NCBI RefSeq assembly: GCF_004340205.1
Contig: NZ_SLWB01000001.1
Span: 186,001-250,000 of the forward strand
Length of the DNA: 64,000 nucleotides
Source of the DNA: Acetobacteroides hydrogenigenes
Lineage (GTDB): Bacteria; Bacteroidota; Bacteroidia; Bacteroidales; ZOR0009
Direction: 5' to 3'
Shown here: positions 8,228 through 17,736 of the stretch, piece after piece
Layout: each line of letters starts with the position of its first letter
Position numbering within the stretch: position 1 is the stretch's first letter
Position numbers and translations under genes: made by a program
Notes under the pieces: generated by a model
Told to the model about the DNA's origin: nothing
What the model saw: only the letters and a program-made list of their open reading frames with translations
Databases searched by the model: none

Positions 8228-10918
8228 TTAAAATGTTAGGTTCAGATATAGCGAAGGCGTAAATCTAAATCCCAATATATCATTGTAAATTAATGGTGAT
8301 TTCCCATTAGAAACATCTTTCAATGCCGATGAACTAAAGCTATACGATCTCATTGTCTCATTATCTCTATCGTACAAGTTGAAAATGCTAGCAGTAACAG
8401 AAAGCAATGTAGATCCAATTTTTTGCTCATAGGATGTCGAGAAATCAAGCCTGTGATATACATTGATGCGCCTTTCATTCCGTTGATAGTCTAGCTTCGG
8501 CTTCAAGTTACTGTATAAAACTATTTCATCCCAAGGCTTTCCAGAACCAAATATCCAAGCCGCAGAAAAATTAAACCTCCACAGTTTATTAGAAATAAAG
8601 GCCTTAAACTCGTGTCGTTGATCATCATCTGCAGGATACTCGTTGTCAGATTTCAGATCCTTTGAGAATATAGTTGATTTCGACAAGCTATAAGCTAACG
8701 CAACCTGTCCCTTTGGATACAGATACTTTGCAAGCAAATCAACCCCAATGATGTCATTAGAACTATAGAAAGTAACCTGTCTAAGCCTATATTTACCATT
8801 TCGCACCACAGGAACCATTTTCTGAGATACAAGGCCTTGGGCTTTTTTCAGATAAGTTTCAACATCAAATTGAAGTCTGCTGGTTGCATCATATGTAAAT
8901 CCAGCAATAAAATGGTTTGACTTAACAACGGGCAAACTATCGCCATTCACAACCGACCAATAGCTGGCATAATCACCTATAAATGGAACTGGAATACTGT
9001 TAATAAATTGAAGATAACGACCTCCCGCTGCTTTTAAGGTTAACTTTTTAAATACCTCAACGCTTGCTTGGACTCTAGGTTCTAGGTATATCTTTTGGGT
9101 TGGAGAAAAGTAAGTCAATCGTAGTCCAGGGGTAAAATTCTTCAGCCAACCTTTCCCCGTATTTAAAAGAATATAGCCTGCTGCAGAAGTTCCATCAGAG
9201 CCTACTCGCTTAGCAACATCTGCAAGCACATTATCTTGATTGCTCCTATAACTCTTAAATGAATAGGTACTGGTCTGATTGCTTAAAACAGTTCCTGCAA
9301 TAATACCTGCAGAAGGCAAAAACCTATACTCGTATTCAACCTTTGCAGTAGCATCTTTTAAAGGGTTATGCAGTGCACTATATCTGCGCGCAACCTCCAC
9401 TAAGTTTACATTTCGAGAAATGTTTAGATGAGTAAAATTTAGCAGGTAAGAAGAATACCCGAAAGATGCCCTAAAAAAGTACCTATCTCGTACCTGCTTG
9501 CTCCACTTAAAGCCAATTCCGTAATTATTTATATCAGACTTTTCAGAAAGATACAAGAACTTACTGCGAGATAACAAATCCATATTATCCTTTCCCCCGT
9601 ATACCGATAACGACAAATTCTGAGTGGAATCTGGTGTATAAGTTAACTTGCTATGCAAATCGTAGAAATAGTATTCGGGCGTATACTTTTCATTATAACT
9701 AGAAATATCAACTGTCGAAGTTTCTGCAATATCTTCTCTTAGCTTATTAAAAAGGTCTTTGTATAGAGATGTCTGGCACACATCCGTATAGGAACGACGT
9801 GCTGCAATAACTAAACCAAACTTCTTTCCTATAGGAATATCAGCAAAAGCATCTGCAGAAAGAAAATCTGCTCCAATACTAAAGTTTGATCTATACCTAT
9901 TACCAGATTTCCCCGTAATCTCAATTATTGACGATGCGGCTCCTCCATACCTAGCATCAAATCCGCCTTTGAATATTTGAATATCTTTTATTGCCTTAGT
10001 ATTAAAAGCGCTCAACTGCCCCAGAAAGTGGTTTATATGATATAGCGTAAATCCATCAAACAAAATTTGTGTTTGCGATGCTGGCGATTTACGAATGCTC
10101 AGATTAGATGCCGACTCGGCAGTAGCATCAATACCAGGAAGCATTTGTAACGATGAGGTAAAATCGAGCTGATTAAGCGAAGGAACATCCGATGCAGCCC
10201 TTGGGTTTAGGGTACTCTTCCCGGCTACACTTGGTATTTGAACTAAATAGTTCTGCCTTTGAGTGACGACTACGCTATTTAAAACAGTATTAGAACGATC
10301 AAGGTTAATAGACAACATTCCAGATCTTATCTCGGGAAATACTTCTACGCACTTCTTTTCAAAGCCTAAGTACGAGATACAGAGCGTTACAGGCTTTGCC
10401 GTAGGGAGAATAAGATTAAAGTAGCCTTCAGCATTTGCTGTTACTGAGTACTTCTTATCTTGGGTGTAAATATAGGCATAAGGGAGCTTCTCCCCTGTTT
10501 CTTGATCGACAATAGTACCCCATATCTTATAACGAGGTAATTCCACCGTAGGTTTTACGGTCAATAAAGTTGATGCAACGGCAGCATCGTCTGCTTTCCT
10601 AGGTTTTACTACACATACTGGGCCTATTCTTTCCATTTCAAACCGACCCGTTGATAGTATTGCGTGAATCAATTCATCAACAGAGATTCCTTTAAAGTAT
10701 CCGCTTACCAATTGGTTGTCGGCAAGTTGTGCATCAAATGCAATCTTAACATGATTATCGGCCCCCACCTTCTCTAGTACCTCCGAAAGAGTCTTTTTCT
10801 TAAACGAGTAGGATAATTTTTGGGCAAACGCCATGCTGCAAAACATCCATAGAATTACAGCTAAAGCATACTTTACATTCTTAGAACAAAAAAGAACAAT
10901 CCTACAGCAGCTTATCAT
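8228..10918 (-). CDS. TonB-dependent receptor with STN and carboxypeptidase-like domains
   Basis: Outer-membrane active-transport receptor and signal transducer, 896 aa. Residues 1-33 are a signal peptide. About 34-107 form an STN domain (KKTLSEVLEKVGADNHVKIA) that talks to FecR. About 131-215 form a CarboxypepD_reg-like domain (GTIVDQETGEKLPYAYIYT). A plug (QILFDGFTLYHINHFLGQLS, GGFDARYGGAASSIIEI) and a long barrel end in LNLTF. The ligand is not evident; no SusD homologue is present, which argues against a glycan system. The start codon overlaps the stop of the sigma gene (TAATG), so translation is probably coupled. Confidence 0.9.
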   Translation of the reverse strand: MISCCRIVLFCSKNVKYALAVILWMFCSMAFAQKLSYSFKKKTLSEVLEKVGADNHVKIAFDAQLADNQLVSGYFKGISVDELIHAILSTGRFEMERIGPVCVVKPRKADDAAVASTLLTVKPTVELPRYKIWGTIVDQETGEKLPYAYIYTQDKKYSVTANAEGYFNLILPTAKPVTLCISYLGFEKKCVEVFPEIRSGMLSINLDRSNTVLNSVVVTQRQNYLVQIPSVAGKSTLNPRAASDVPSLNQLDFTSSLQMLPGIDATAESASNLSIRKSPASQTQILFDGFTLYHINHFLGQLSAFNTKAIKDIQIFKGGFDARYGGAASSIIEITGKSGNRYRSNFSIGADFLSADAFADIPIGKKFGLVIAARRSYTDVCQTSLYKDLFNKLREDIAETSTVDISSYNEKYTPEYYFYDLHSKLTYTPDSTQNLSLSVYGGKDNMDLLSRSKFLYLSEKSDINNYGIGFKWSKQVRDRYFFRASFGYSSYLLNFTHLNISRNVNLVEVARRYSALHNPLKDATAKVEYEYRFLPSAGIIAGTVLSNQTSTYSFKSYRSNQDNVLADVAKRVGSDGTSAAGYILLNTGKGWLKNFTPGLRLTYFSPTQKIYLEPRVQASVEVFKKLTLKAAGGRYLQFINSIPVPFIGDYASYWSVVNGDSLPVVKSNHFIAGFTYDATSRLQFDVETYLKKAQGLVSQKMVPVVRNGKYRLRQVTFYSSNDIIGVDLLAKYLYPKGQVALAYSLSKSTIFSKDLKSDNEYPADDDQRHEFKAFISNKLWRFNFSAAWIFGSGKPWDEIVLYSNLKPKLDYQRNERRINVYHRLDFSTSYEQKIGSTLLSVTASIFNLYDRDNETMRSYSFSSSALKDVSNGKSPLIYNDILGFRFTPSLYLNLTF

Positions 10919-11430
10919 TAAATTTTATATTCCAAGTTATTACGAATAAAGTCCAACGCCTCCTTCATCCGCTTTTCAATTGCTTTAACGCTCAGATCTA
11001 GTCTCTGTGCAATTTCGGAGTAGGTCAATTCCTCAATTCTGCTCATTAGAAAAGGCACTCTGCATTTCTCTGGCATATCAGACAAAACCCGCTCGAGACG
11101 CTCCTTCATCTCTTGCTCTCGCATAGGATGATCAGCCTCCTCTAAATTCACATCTATTAAGGTTGTATTCTTTTGGAAATTCAGCACCACTTTTTGATGC
11201 TTGTGGTAATTCTTAAGAAGATTGGCTGCAATGGTGTAGAGCAAGGAAAGGACGGATTCTTCTCTAATGGTATCGCGAACATCCCAAAGCTTAATAAAGA
11301 CTTCTTGTGCTATATCTTCCGACAGATCTACATCTCCACATCGGAAATATAGAAACCTTCGGATACTATCATAGTGAGCATCAAATACAGACTTAAACCA
11401 ACTTGCTTTGTCTTCCTGCTTTAGCACCAT
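10918..11430 (-). CDS. ECF-type RNA polymerase sigma factor (FecI-like)
   Basis: Sigma-70 family protein of 170 aa counted from MVLKQEDK. The open frame has an extra 14 codons upstream. Region 2 is seen at about residues 18-55 (FLYFRCGDVDLSEDIAQEVFIKLWD) and region 4 at about 120-165 (LTYSEIAQRLDLSVKAIEKRMKEALDFI). It heads the operon that continues with the TonB receptor, FecR protein and lipoprotein, so it should direct transcription of that locus after FecR receives a signal. Its stop codon overlaps the next start by one base. Confidence 0.9.
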   Translation of the reverse strand: MVLKQEDKASWFKSVFDAHYDSIRRFLYFRCGDVDLSEDIAQEVFIKLWDVRDTIREESVLSLLYTIAANLLKNYHKHQKVVLNFQKNTTLIDVNLEEADHPMREQEMKERLERVLSDMPEKCRVPFLMSRIEELTYSEIAQRLDLSVKAIEKRMKEALDFIRNNLEYKI

Positions 11431-11539
11431 ATACTCCCAACCCCTTATAAACCATAATACAACCAAGTGCAAATATACCTTTCCATTTTATCTTTCAAAA
11501 CCTACTTTTGTTAAGTTTTAAAGATTTGGGGCAACAAAA

Positions 11540-11569
11540 AGACCGCTTCAAGCGAACTTGAAGCGGTCT
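11540..11569 (-). terminator. rho-independent terminator of gdhA
   Basis: A perfect 13-bp stem, AGACCGCTTCAAG and its complement, with a 4-nt loop that reads TTCG on the minus strand. TTTTTGTTG follows. The very stable UUCG loop type and the T-tract make a strong terminator 24 bp downstream of the gdhA stop codon. Confidence 0.9.
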
Positions 11570-11592
11570 ATATCTTAATAAAGCAGAGTATA

Positions 11593-12933
11593 CTAGATTA
11601 AGCCTTGCTCTAACATAGCATTAGCAACCTTCATGAAACCTGCGATATTAGCACCATCAACGTAGTTAACGCTACCATCTTTCTTTGTTCCATACTTAAC
11701 GCAAGCTTCGTGGATGCTTTCCATGATTTGATGTAGTTTCGCATCAACTTCAGCTTCAGTCCAGCTGATATGCATTGCATTTTGAGTCATTTCGAGACCA
11801 GATGTTGCAACACCTCCGGCGTTAACAGCCTTACCTGGGGCAAACATAATCTTAGCATCTTGGAAAGCCTTGATAGCTTCTGGAGTACAACCCATGTTAG
11901 AAACTTCAGCGACACACCAAGTACCATTAGCTAGAAGTTCCTTAGCATCGTTTCCATCGCATTCGTTTTGGAAAGCACTTGGAAGAGCGATATCGCACTT
12001 AATGCTCCATGCTTTTTTACCAGCAGTAAAGGTAACTCCGCTAAACTTCTGAGCCATAGGAGCAACAACATTGTTATTTGAAGCACGTAGTTCGAGCATG
12101 TAATCAATCATATCGTTGGTCATCCCTGCTGGAATATGGCAAACACCATCAGGACCAGAAACAGCAACAACCTTAGCACCTAGTTCGGTTGCCTTTTGAG
12201 CAGCCCCCCAAGCTACGTTACCAAAACCAGAGATAGCTACGGTTTTACCCTTAATATCCTTACCTGCTTTGTGTAGCATGTGCTCTACGAAATATAATGC
12301 ACCATAACCAGTAGCCTCTGGACGGATTAATGAACCTCCCCAGTTGATACCCTTACCAGTTAAAACGCCAACATTATACTCGCGAGCAAGTTTGGTGTAC
12401 ATGCCAAACATATAACCTATTTCTCGTCCACCAACACCTACGTCACCTGCAGGAACGTCGGTATCCTTACCAATAATTTGCCACAGTTCAAGCATGAAAG
12501 CTTGGCAGAAACGCATAATTTCAGCGTCTGATTTTCCAACTGGATCAAAATCAGAACCACCCTTACCACCTCCCATAGGAAGCGTAGTTAGAGCATTTTT
12601 GAAAGTTTGCTCAAAGCCTAAGAATTTAAGCATTGAAGGGGTAACTGCCTTATGGAAACGAAGACCTCCTTTGTATGGTCCGATAGCAGCGTTGAACTGA
12701 ACACGGTAACCCAAGTTAGTTTGAACATTACCTGCATCATCAACCCACGTTACACGGAAGGTAAAGATTCTATCAGGCTCAACTATTCTTTCAACGATTT
12801 TAGCCTTCTCAAATTCAGGATGTTGGTTGTAAACTTCCTCTATGGATTCTAACACTTCATGAACAGCTTGAAGATACTCCTTTTCACCAGGATGCTTCTG
12901 TTCAAGATCGGCCATAATTTTTTTTACGTCCAT
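11593..12933 (-). CDS. gdhA: NADP-type glutamate dehydrogenase
   Basis: Interconverts 2-oxoglutarate plus ammonium and glutamate and is the main ammonium-assimilation route in many Bacteroidales. The full hexameric-type sequence of 446 aa is present. It includes GPYKGGLRFH, the catalytic-lysine motif PMGGGKGG (Lys124) and SDFDPVGKSD, with the nucleotide-binding GFGNVAWGAAQKATELGAKVV. The Ser/Asp pattern after GGGKGG fits the NADP-dependent small subunit class, although cofactor use is inferred from family. It is monocistronic: a strong terminator follows and about 190 bp without a gene precede it. Confidence 0.95.
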   Translation of the reverse strand: MDVKKIMADLEQKHPGEKEYLQAVHEVLESIEEVYNQHPEFEKAKIVERIVEPDRIFTFRVTWVDDAGNVQTNLGYRVQFNAAIGPYKGGLRFHKAVTPSMLKFLGFEQTFKNALTTLPMGGGKGGSDFDPVGKSDAEIMRFCQAFMLELWQIIGKDTDVPAGDVGVGGREIGYMFGMYTKLAREYNVGVLTGKGINWGGSLIRPEATGYGALYFVEHMLHKAGKDIKGKTVAISGFGNVAWGAAQKATELGAKVVAVSGPDGVCHIPAGMTNDMIDYMLELRASNNNVVAPMAQKFSGVTFTAGKKAWSIKCDIALPSAFQNECDGNDAKELLANGTWCVAEVSNMGCTPEAIKAFQDAKIMFAPGKAVNAGGVATSGLEMTQNAMHISWTEAEVDAKLHQIMESIHEACVKYGTKKDGSVNYVDGANIAGFMKVANAMLEQGLI

Positions 12934-13120
12934 CGCTTTTATCTCTTTAGTATATTAAACAAACGTTTTTTCCATTCGCCTCGCCCCATCTCTAGCGGAG
13001 CAATTTGATGCTGTAAATGTAGCTTTAATTCCGAATATCAAACAATATTTCACAACATATTTAATAGCATACCAAATATTTTTCATTACACATTGTAACC
13101 TTAGATTTAAAAAAAGCAAA

Positions 13121-16099
13121 TCATAGATTAACAATGCCCCTATTATTCCTTCCATCAACAATTATCGTTAATGGTTTTTCAAGAACCACCTCTCGTATAT
13201 ACTTGTTTTCGAACGTAGCAGGTAACGAATCAAGAATAGAAACGTCAAACTTTCCATCGTCCATAAACGGGTTGATGGTAAAGTACCCCACGCGGAATGA
13301 GGTTATATTCTGGAAAAAGTGGCTTCCCTGACTAGGATCAACCCTAAAATTCTGAAGGCCGCACTCTACTATAAGCCTAGCTTCTGATATCTGAGGCCAC
13401 TTCACCGGAATCCCTAACCAAGGGTCGCTAGACCCCCAGCGGCCAGGCCCTACAAGCACGTAGTATTCGCCCTTATCCTTGTACGTTTTGTTGATTTTCT
13501 CCAAGTCTTCGGCAATTTGGCGAGTATAAGCGGAATCAAACGCCTCTGGCCGCACGTAAACCACACTTCGAATCCCCTCCATTACTCCATGGCCCAACGC
13601 TGAATTTGAATAAAGAAGCGCATCATCAGAGGACATCTGCCCGATTTGCAGATCCTCCATCTCCTCGTTCTCGACAATCGGGCGTATTTGCAAAAAGTTA
13701 AACACCTTTGGCTGGCCTGGTTCTACATCAAAATTTACGGCGAACTCGATTTCAATAGGCGAGTTCATCTCTTTTTGGCAGAGCGCAAGCAGCTCGTTCA
13801 GGATTTCGGCTAATGGGAACGTCCCATACTTTAGTATTTGGGCAAAGCTGATGATACGCCAACCGCTGGGCTGGTAGTAGTCTCGGACCATATCGTCACG
13901 CGAATCGTAGAACGAGGCAACATGTTGCATCCCTTCGTAGTTGCTCTTCGTGTCGATTTCCAACCGTTGGAGGTTTACACCATCATCGGTGGAAATGGTG
14001 AACGCGGCAGGATCTAGATCGAGGGCATAAAACATCCGCTGAGTATCGCGTAGGGCCATCTGTGGCGTACTTAGCTGCAGCAGATGCTTAGGATGCTTGG
14101 GAGAGAAGCGCATGGTCATTCCTCCATCAACAATAAACTTACCCAGTCCAAAGGCTACAGAGGCAACTCCATCGTGCGACGACTCAACTCCAAGCGGGTA
14201 GAAGTTGATGGAGCGAGCAACTCCCGAAAAGGTGGGATAGTACAAGTTCTCGTGCCTTGTCCCGCAAACCTCCTGAAGCACCACGCCCATTTTTTCCTCG
14301 TCGAGTACATTGGACGTTGCGAAGATGTATCCGCGACTACTCGCATAGAAAACCGATGCATAAACGCTCTTTATTGCTTGCACCAGCATATGCAGGCATT
14401 CTTCGTCGTCTTCGACACGAGGAATCATGTAGGTGCTGTAGATTCCGGCAAAGGGTTGATAGTACGAATCTTCTAGTTTACTAGAAGAACGAACCGCTAT
14501 TGGATTTTTTACGTTACGGATAAACACGCGCAAATCCTCTACAAGTTCGTTGGGCAGCTTTGCCCTTATGAATCGCTTTAGAATTTTAGCATCCGTCTCT
14601 TCGGTTCGGGCATACTTATAAAGCTTATTCTCCTCCATAAACTGGTCGAAGAATTCGGTGGAGATTATCGTGCTGCGAGGAATGTTAATAACAACTCCCT
14701 CGTACTTATTAAATAGGTTATACTTTTTGAGCATCATGTCGATGAAGGCTAATCCACGGGCCTTACCACCAAGCGACCCCTCTCCAATACGCGATATCTG
14801 TAGCTGCTCGTTGTAGTCGTTCCGATTAAACTTACCAATTACGCCTCTGCCCGTCTCCAATCGATACTGGTTGATGGCCCTAGAGACATACTCGCGTAGC
14901 GCACCCATATCAGCAAAGTCGGTTGCCTGAAGGCTCTTGAAGAGTTCGGCTATAGGAAAAAGCGCTCGAGCAAAGAGCCACTTGCTAAGGTGGTTGTGGC
15001 TGGCATGGTAGTAGAGCGACTCATCGGGGATATTCATGAGCGCCTCGCAGAGCGTCTTCAGATTGTGCGCCTCGTAAATCACCGTCTTAGTTACCGGATC
15101 GACAAACTTGAAGCTGCCAAAAAAGAAGTACTCCCTAACGTACTCGATAAGCTCGTGCGAGAGCGTTTTCGAGTACTTATGAATAAAGCCGGCTCCTAGA
15201 TCTTCAGCCACGCTCTTGTTGTTGAGGTCGGACGACTGAAAGATGAAGGGCATGTAGGGATCTTCGCGGCGGATTACCTTGCAGAGCGTAATGCCCGCCC
15301 TCGTTTTGGAGTCGCGACGGTGGTTCACCTTAAAGCTTACATCCGAAACAACGCCCAGCAGATTATTCTTATACTTGTCGTAAAGTTCCATAGCCTCGTC
15401 GTAAGTGGTAGCCAGCAGAATCTTGGGCCGCCCGCGCATGCGCAGATTCTGCTGCTGCTCGTTCACAGCCTCACGAACGAAGTTGCGCGACTGGTTTAGC
15501 ACCACCTTGTAGAGGTTGGGCAGATACGACGAGTAGTAGCGCACGGAGTCTTCCACCAGAATGATGGCTTGAACGCCAATATCCAAAAGATCGTTATCGG
15601 CATTCATCTTGTCTTCAATCAGCTTTATGATGGCGAGCAGCAAGTCGGCATTCCCCAACCAGCAGAAAACGTAGTCGATGGCCGAAAGGTCCTCCTTCTC
15701 CATCTTCATGGACACCTCGCGCGAGAAGTGGGTTAGCACCACGATAGGCGTATCGGGGTCTAGTTCCTTGAACGTATGCGATAGCGAGAAGATATCCATC
15801 TCGCCAATATTTAGCATCGAGATGATGAGGTCGAACGATTCCGTTTTAAGCCGTTCGAGAGCCTCTTGCCCCGAACTTACCTTGTAGAAGTTAGGCGGAT
15901 AGCGAAGGTTCAACGAAACGTACTCTTTAAATATCTGCTCTTCGATCCGTCCGTCTTCCTCTAGAATAAAGGCGTCGTAGCTGCTACAGATGAGCAGCAC
16001 CTTGTGGATGCGACGCGGCATAAGCTTATGAAACGAAGTATCGGCAAACTCTATGGTGGAAGGGCTTAGCTCTTTGCCCTCGGGAATGGAGTCAATCAT
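13121..16099 (-). CDS. PEP synthase-like ATP-binding protein with two receiver-like domains
   Basis: A 992-aa multidomain protein. Residues about 31-160 and 220-340 look like two receiver folds. In the first, the phospho-acceptor position reads LIISMLNI and seems to lack Asp. In the second, GVVSDVSF keeps an Asp and HKYS keeps the Lys. Residues about 430-830 match the PEP synthase/PPDK nucleotide-binding domain (GEGSLGGKARG with Lys446, PIAVRSSSKLEDS with Arg537, LQIRPI near the end). I do not see the phospho-His swivel domain or the PEP/pyruvate TIM barrel. So it is not a complete PpsA, and what accepts the phosphate is unknown. The C-terminus (LVGPGRWGSSDPWLGIPVKW) is a separate conserved block. 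Confidence 0.8.
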   Translation of the reverse strand: MIDSIPEGKELSPSTIEFADTSFHKLMPRRIHKVLLICSSYDAFILEEDGRIEEQIFKEYVSLNLRYPPNFYKVSSGQEALERLKTESFDLIISMLNIGEMDIFSLSHTFKELDPDTPIVVLTHFSREVSMKMEKEDLSAIDYVFCWLGNADLLLAIIKLIEDKMNADNDLLDIGVQAIILVEDSVRYYSSYLPNLYKVVLNQSRNFVREAVNEQQQNLRMRGRPKILLATTYDEAMELYDKYKNNLLGVVSDVSFKVNHRRDSKTRAGITLCKVIRREDPYMPFIFQSSDLNNKSVAEDLGAGFIHKYSKTLSHELIEYVREYFFFGSFKFVDPVTKTVIYEAHNLKTLCEALMNIPDESLYYHASHNHLSKWLFARALFPIAELFKSLQATDFADMGALREYVSRAINQYRLETGRGVIGKFNRNDYNEQLQISRIGEGSLGGKARGLAFIDMMLKKYNLFNKYEGVVINIPRSTIISTEFFDQFMEENKLYKYARTEETDAKILKRFIRAKLPNELVEDLRVFIRNVKNPIAVRSSSKLEDSYYQPFAGIYSTYMIPRVEDDEECLHMLVQAIKSVYASVFYASSRGYIFATSNVLDEEKMGVVLQEVCGTRHENLYYPTFSGVARSINFYPLGVESSHDGVASVAFGLGKFIVDGGMTMRFSPKHPKHLLQLSTPQMALRDTQRMFYALDLDPAAFTISTDDGVNLQRLEIDTKSNYEGMQHVASFYDSRDDMVRDYYQPSGWRIISFAQILKYGTFPLAEILNELLALCQKEMNSPIEIEFAVNFDVEPGQPKVFNFLQIRPIVENEEMEDLQIGQMSSDDALLYSNSALGHGVMEGIRSVVYVRPEAFDSAYTRQIAEDLEKINKTYKDKGEYYVLVGPGRWGSSDPWLGIPVKWPQISEARLIVECGLQNFRVDPSQGSHFFQNITSFRVGYFTINPFMDDGKFDVSILDSLPATFENKYIREVVLEKPLTIIVDGRNNRGIVNL

Positions 16100-16278
16100 T
16101 GTAAACTGTTTTAAGCAATGCTAAGTAAGCAATAAACCGCAAAAACCGCAACGTGTTCGATATAACAATGTACAGCCTACCGCAACAAAAAATACCTCGT
16201 CGAATCTGATTATCCAAGAGAAAAGGAGGGAATTGGGTAGTACCTCCCTTCATCTCCTAGGGAATGCGCAGGCTTCCA

Positions 16279-17520
16279 CTACTTCAGCGACATAAAATAG
16301 GGAGCCACCGCCCTAAAGATATCCTCTTCGAGCGCAAAATACCCCGAATGCGCACCAGGCTTAGCCCCAGAAACCGTACCGTTAGTCATAAACACGAGAC
16401 CAACTCCTCGCTTTGGATCAAAATACAATCCCGAAATTAGGCCATAGGCATCGCCAGCATGGCCTATCAGCGGAATCCCCTCAATGGCAACATCGCCTTT
16501 TGGGGTGTTGGTTCCCAGCTGAACGCTAAGCCCCCAGCATTGGAACAAGCCACCGTTGGTATCGCCATTCGTGCCGTTGTAGCGCCACTGGGGCTTATGC
16601 ATAAGCGCAATTGTACTACGCTTAAGTAGGCGTTTCCCAGAGTAGGTTCCGCCATTAAGGTGCAGCAGCATAATCTTAGCCAAATCGAGCGCAGAGATGC
16701 GCAGTCCGCCTTGTGGCCCAAATAGGAAGCCGTTGGTGCCCACCTCGTACCCCGAAAGGTTGCGGGCATTAGGGCGTTGCCCATGGTAGCCATCAACCTG
16801 AGCCTTCCACCCATCCTTATAGCGGTAGATGGCGGCAAGGTTATCAATGCTCCCGATGTCGGCCACGTTGTAGCCGCCAGCTATTCCTAGGGGCTCTAAA
16901 ATATTTTCGCGCATGTACTTGTCGAATCGCTGACCGCTAATGCGCTCGATAAGCATGGCGATAATTCCGAAGTTCGCATTGCAGTAGGTAAAGTAGCTGC
17001 CAGGCCTATGCGCCAGCCACATGTTTGGGGTATAGTAGCGACCACCGGGCAGCAGCAGTTCCTTTACCGACGGCACTGCCCCAGCTGCGCTGTAGATATT
17101 ACCCAAAAAATCGTCGTACCCATCGCCGTCGTTTAGGCTGGCGGTGTGCGACATCAGCATACGAAAGGTGATGGGCACCTCGGGAAAGCTGGGGTTGCGA
17201 AGTGTAAAGCCCAAGTAGCGGCTAACGTCATCGTCGAGCTTAAACCGGTGTTGGTCGTACAGCACCATCAGCCCCGTGGTGGTTACCAGCTTAGAGAGCG
17301 ATGCAATGCGGAACATGGTGCTATCGGTAACCGGGAGGTTACGCTCGTAGTCGCGCAAGCCCGAGTGGTAGGTGCCAGTAATCTGGCCATTAGCGTAGGT
17401 AAGCAGACTAATGCCCATTAGCTGGTTCTTCTTCACAATGGAATCGATAGCGGACTGCAGCTGCGCCATGCCCGCCAGAGGCCCAACAAGAAAGGCCAGA
17501 ACCATAAATATTTTTCTCAT
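16279..17520 (-). CDS. exported serine hydrolase, beta-lactamase/PBP4-like family
   Basis: Class C beta-lactamase-fold protein of 413 aa. The signal peptide is MRKIFMVLAFLVGPLAGMAQ. The catalytic SxxK is Ser74-Leu-Ser-Lys77 and the Tyr-x-Asn motif is Tyr179-Cys-Asn181. A Gly-His pair follows late (LIGHAGDAYGL), in the place of the usual KTG or HxG motif. Many such proteins are esterases or D-amino peptidases and do not act on antibiotics. Here I can only say periplasmic serine hydrolase. It appears to be transcribed alone; the PEP-synthase-like gene lies 180 bp upstream in coordinates on the same strand. Confidence 0.85.
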   Translation of the reverse strand: MRKIFMVLAFLVGPLAGMAQLQSAIDSIVKKNQLMGISLLTYANGQITGTYHSGLRDYERNLPVTDSTMFRIASLSKLVTTTGLMVLYDQHRFKLDDDVSRYLGFTLRNPSFPEVPITFRMLMSHTASLNDGDGYDDFLGNIYSAAGAVPSVKELLLPGGRYYTPNMWLAHRPGSYFTYCNANFGIIAMLIERISGQRFDKYMRENILEPLGIAGGYNVADIGSIDNLAAIYRYKDGWKAQVDGYHGQRPNARNLSGYEVGTNGFLFGPQGGLRISALDLAKIMLLHLNGGTYSGKRLLKRSTIALMHKPQWRYNGTNGDTNGGLFQCWGLSVQLGTNTPKGDVAIEGIPLIGHAGDAYGLISGLYFDPKRGVGLVFMTNGTVSGAKPGAHSGYFALEEDIFRAVAPYFMSLK

Positions 17521-17736
17521 TTTCAGGTAGATGTTTTTAGACGCGTATAAGCTTTCGCACCCCTACAAGAAAACAATAATGGAGGATAACGGCAACCTAC
17601 ATTGCCCAAAGCTACAGCCAATGGCTGCAAAACCCCATTTTTAAAACAAATACACAATTTTCCACTATTTTTGATACATATTCACATTTATACTTGTTTG
17701 AATTAATTTTTGTTATATTTTAGCCGCTACAAGTAT

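Noticed and set aside
12955-13161. A 68-residue minus-strand open frame upstream of gdhA
   Set aside because: No family features; it overlaps the 3' end of the PEP-synthase-like gene and lies in AT-rich spacer.
16210-16262. Hairpin GGAGG/CCTCC after the PEP-synthase-like gene as a terminator
   Set aside because: Only five pairs are firm and no T-tract follows in the right direction.
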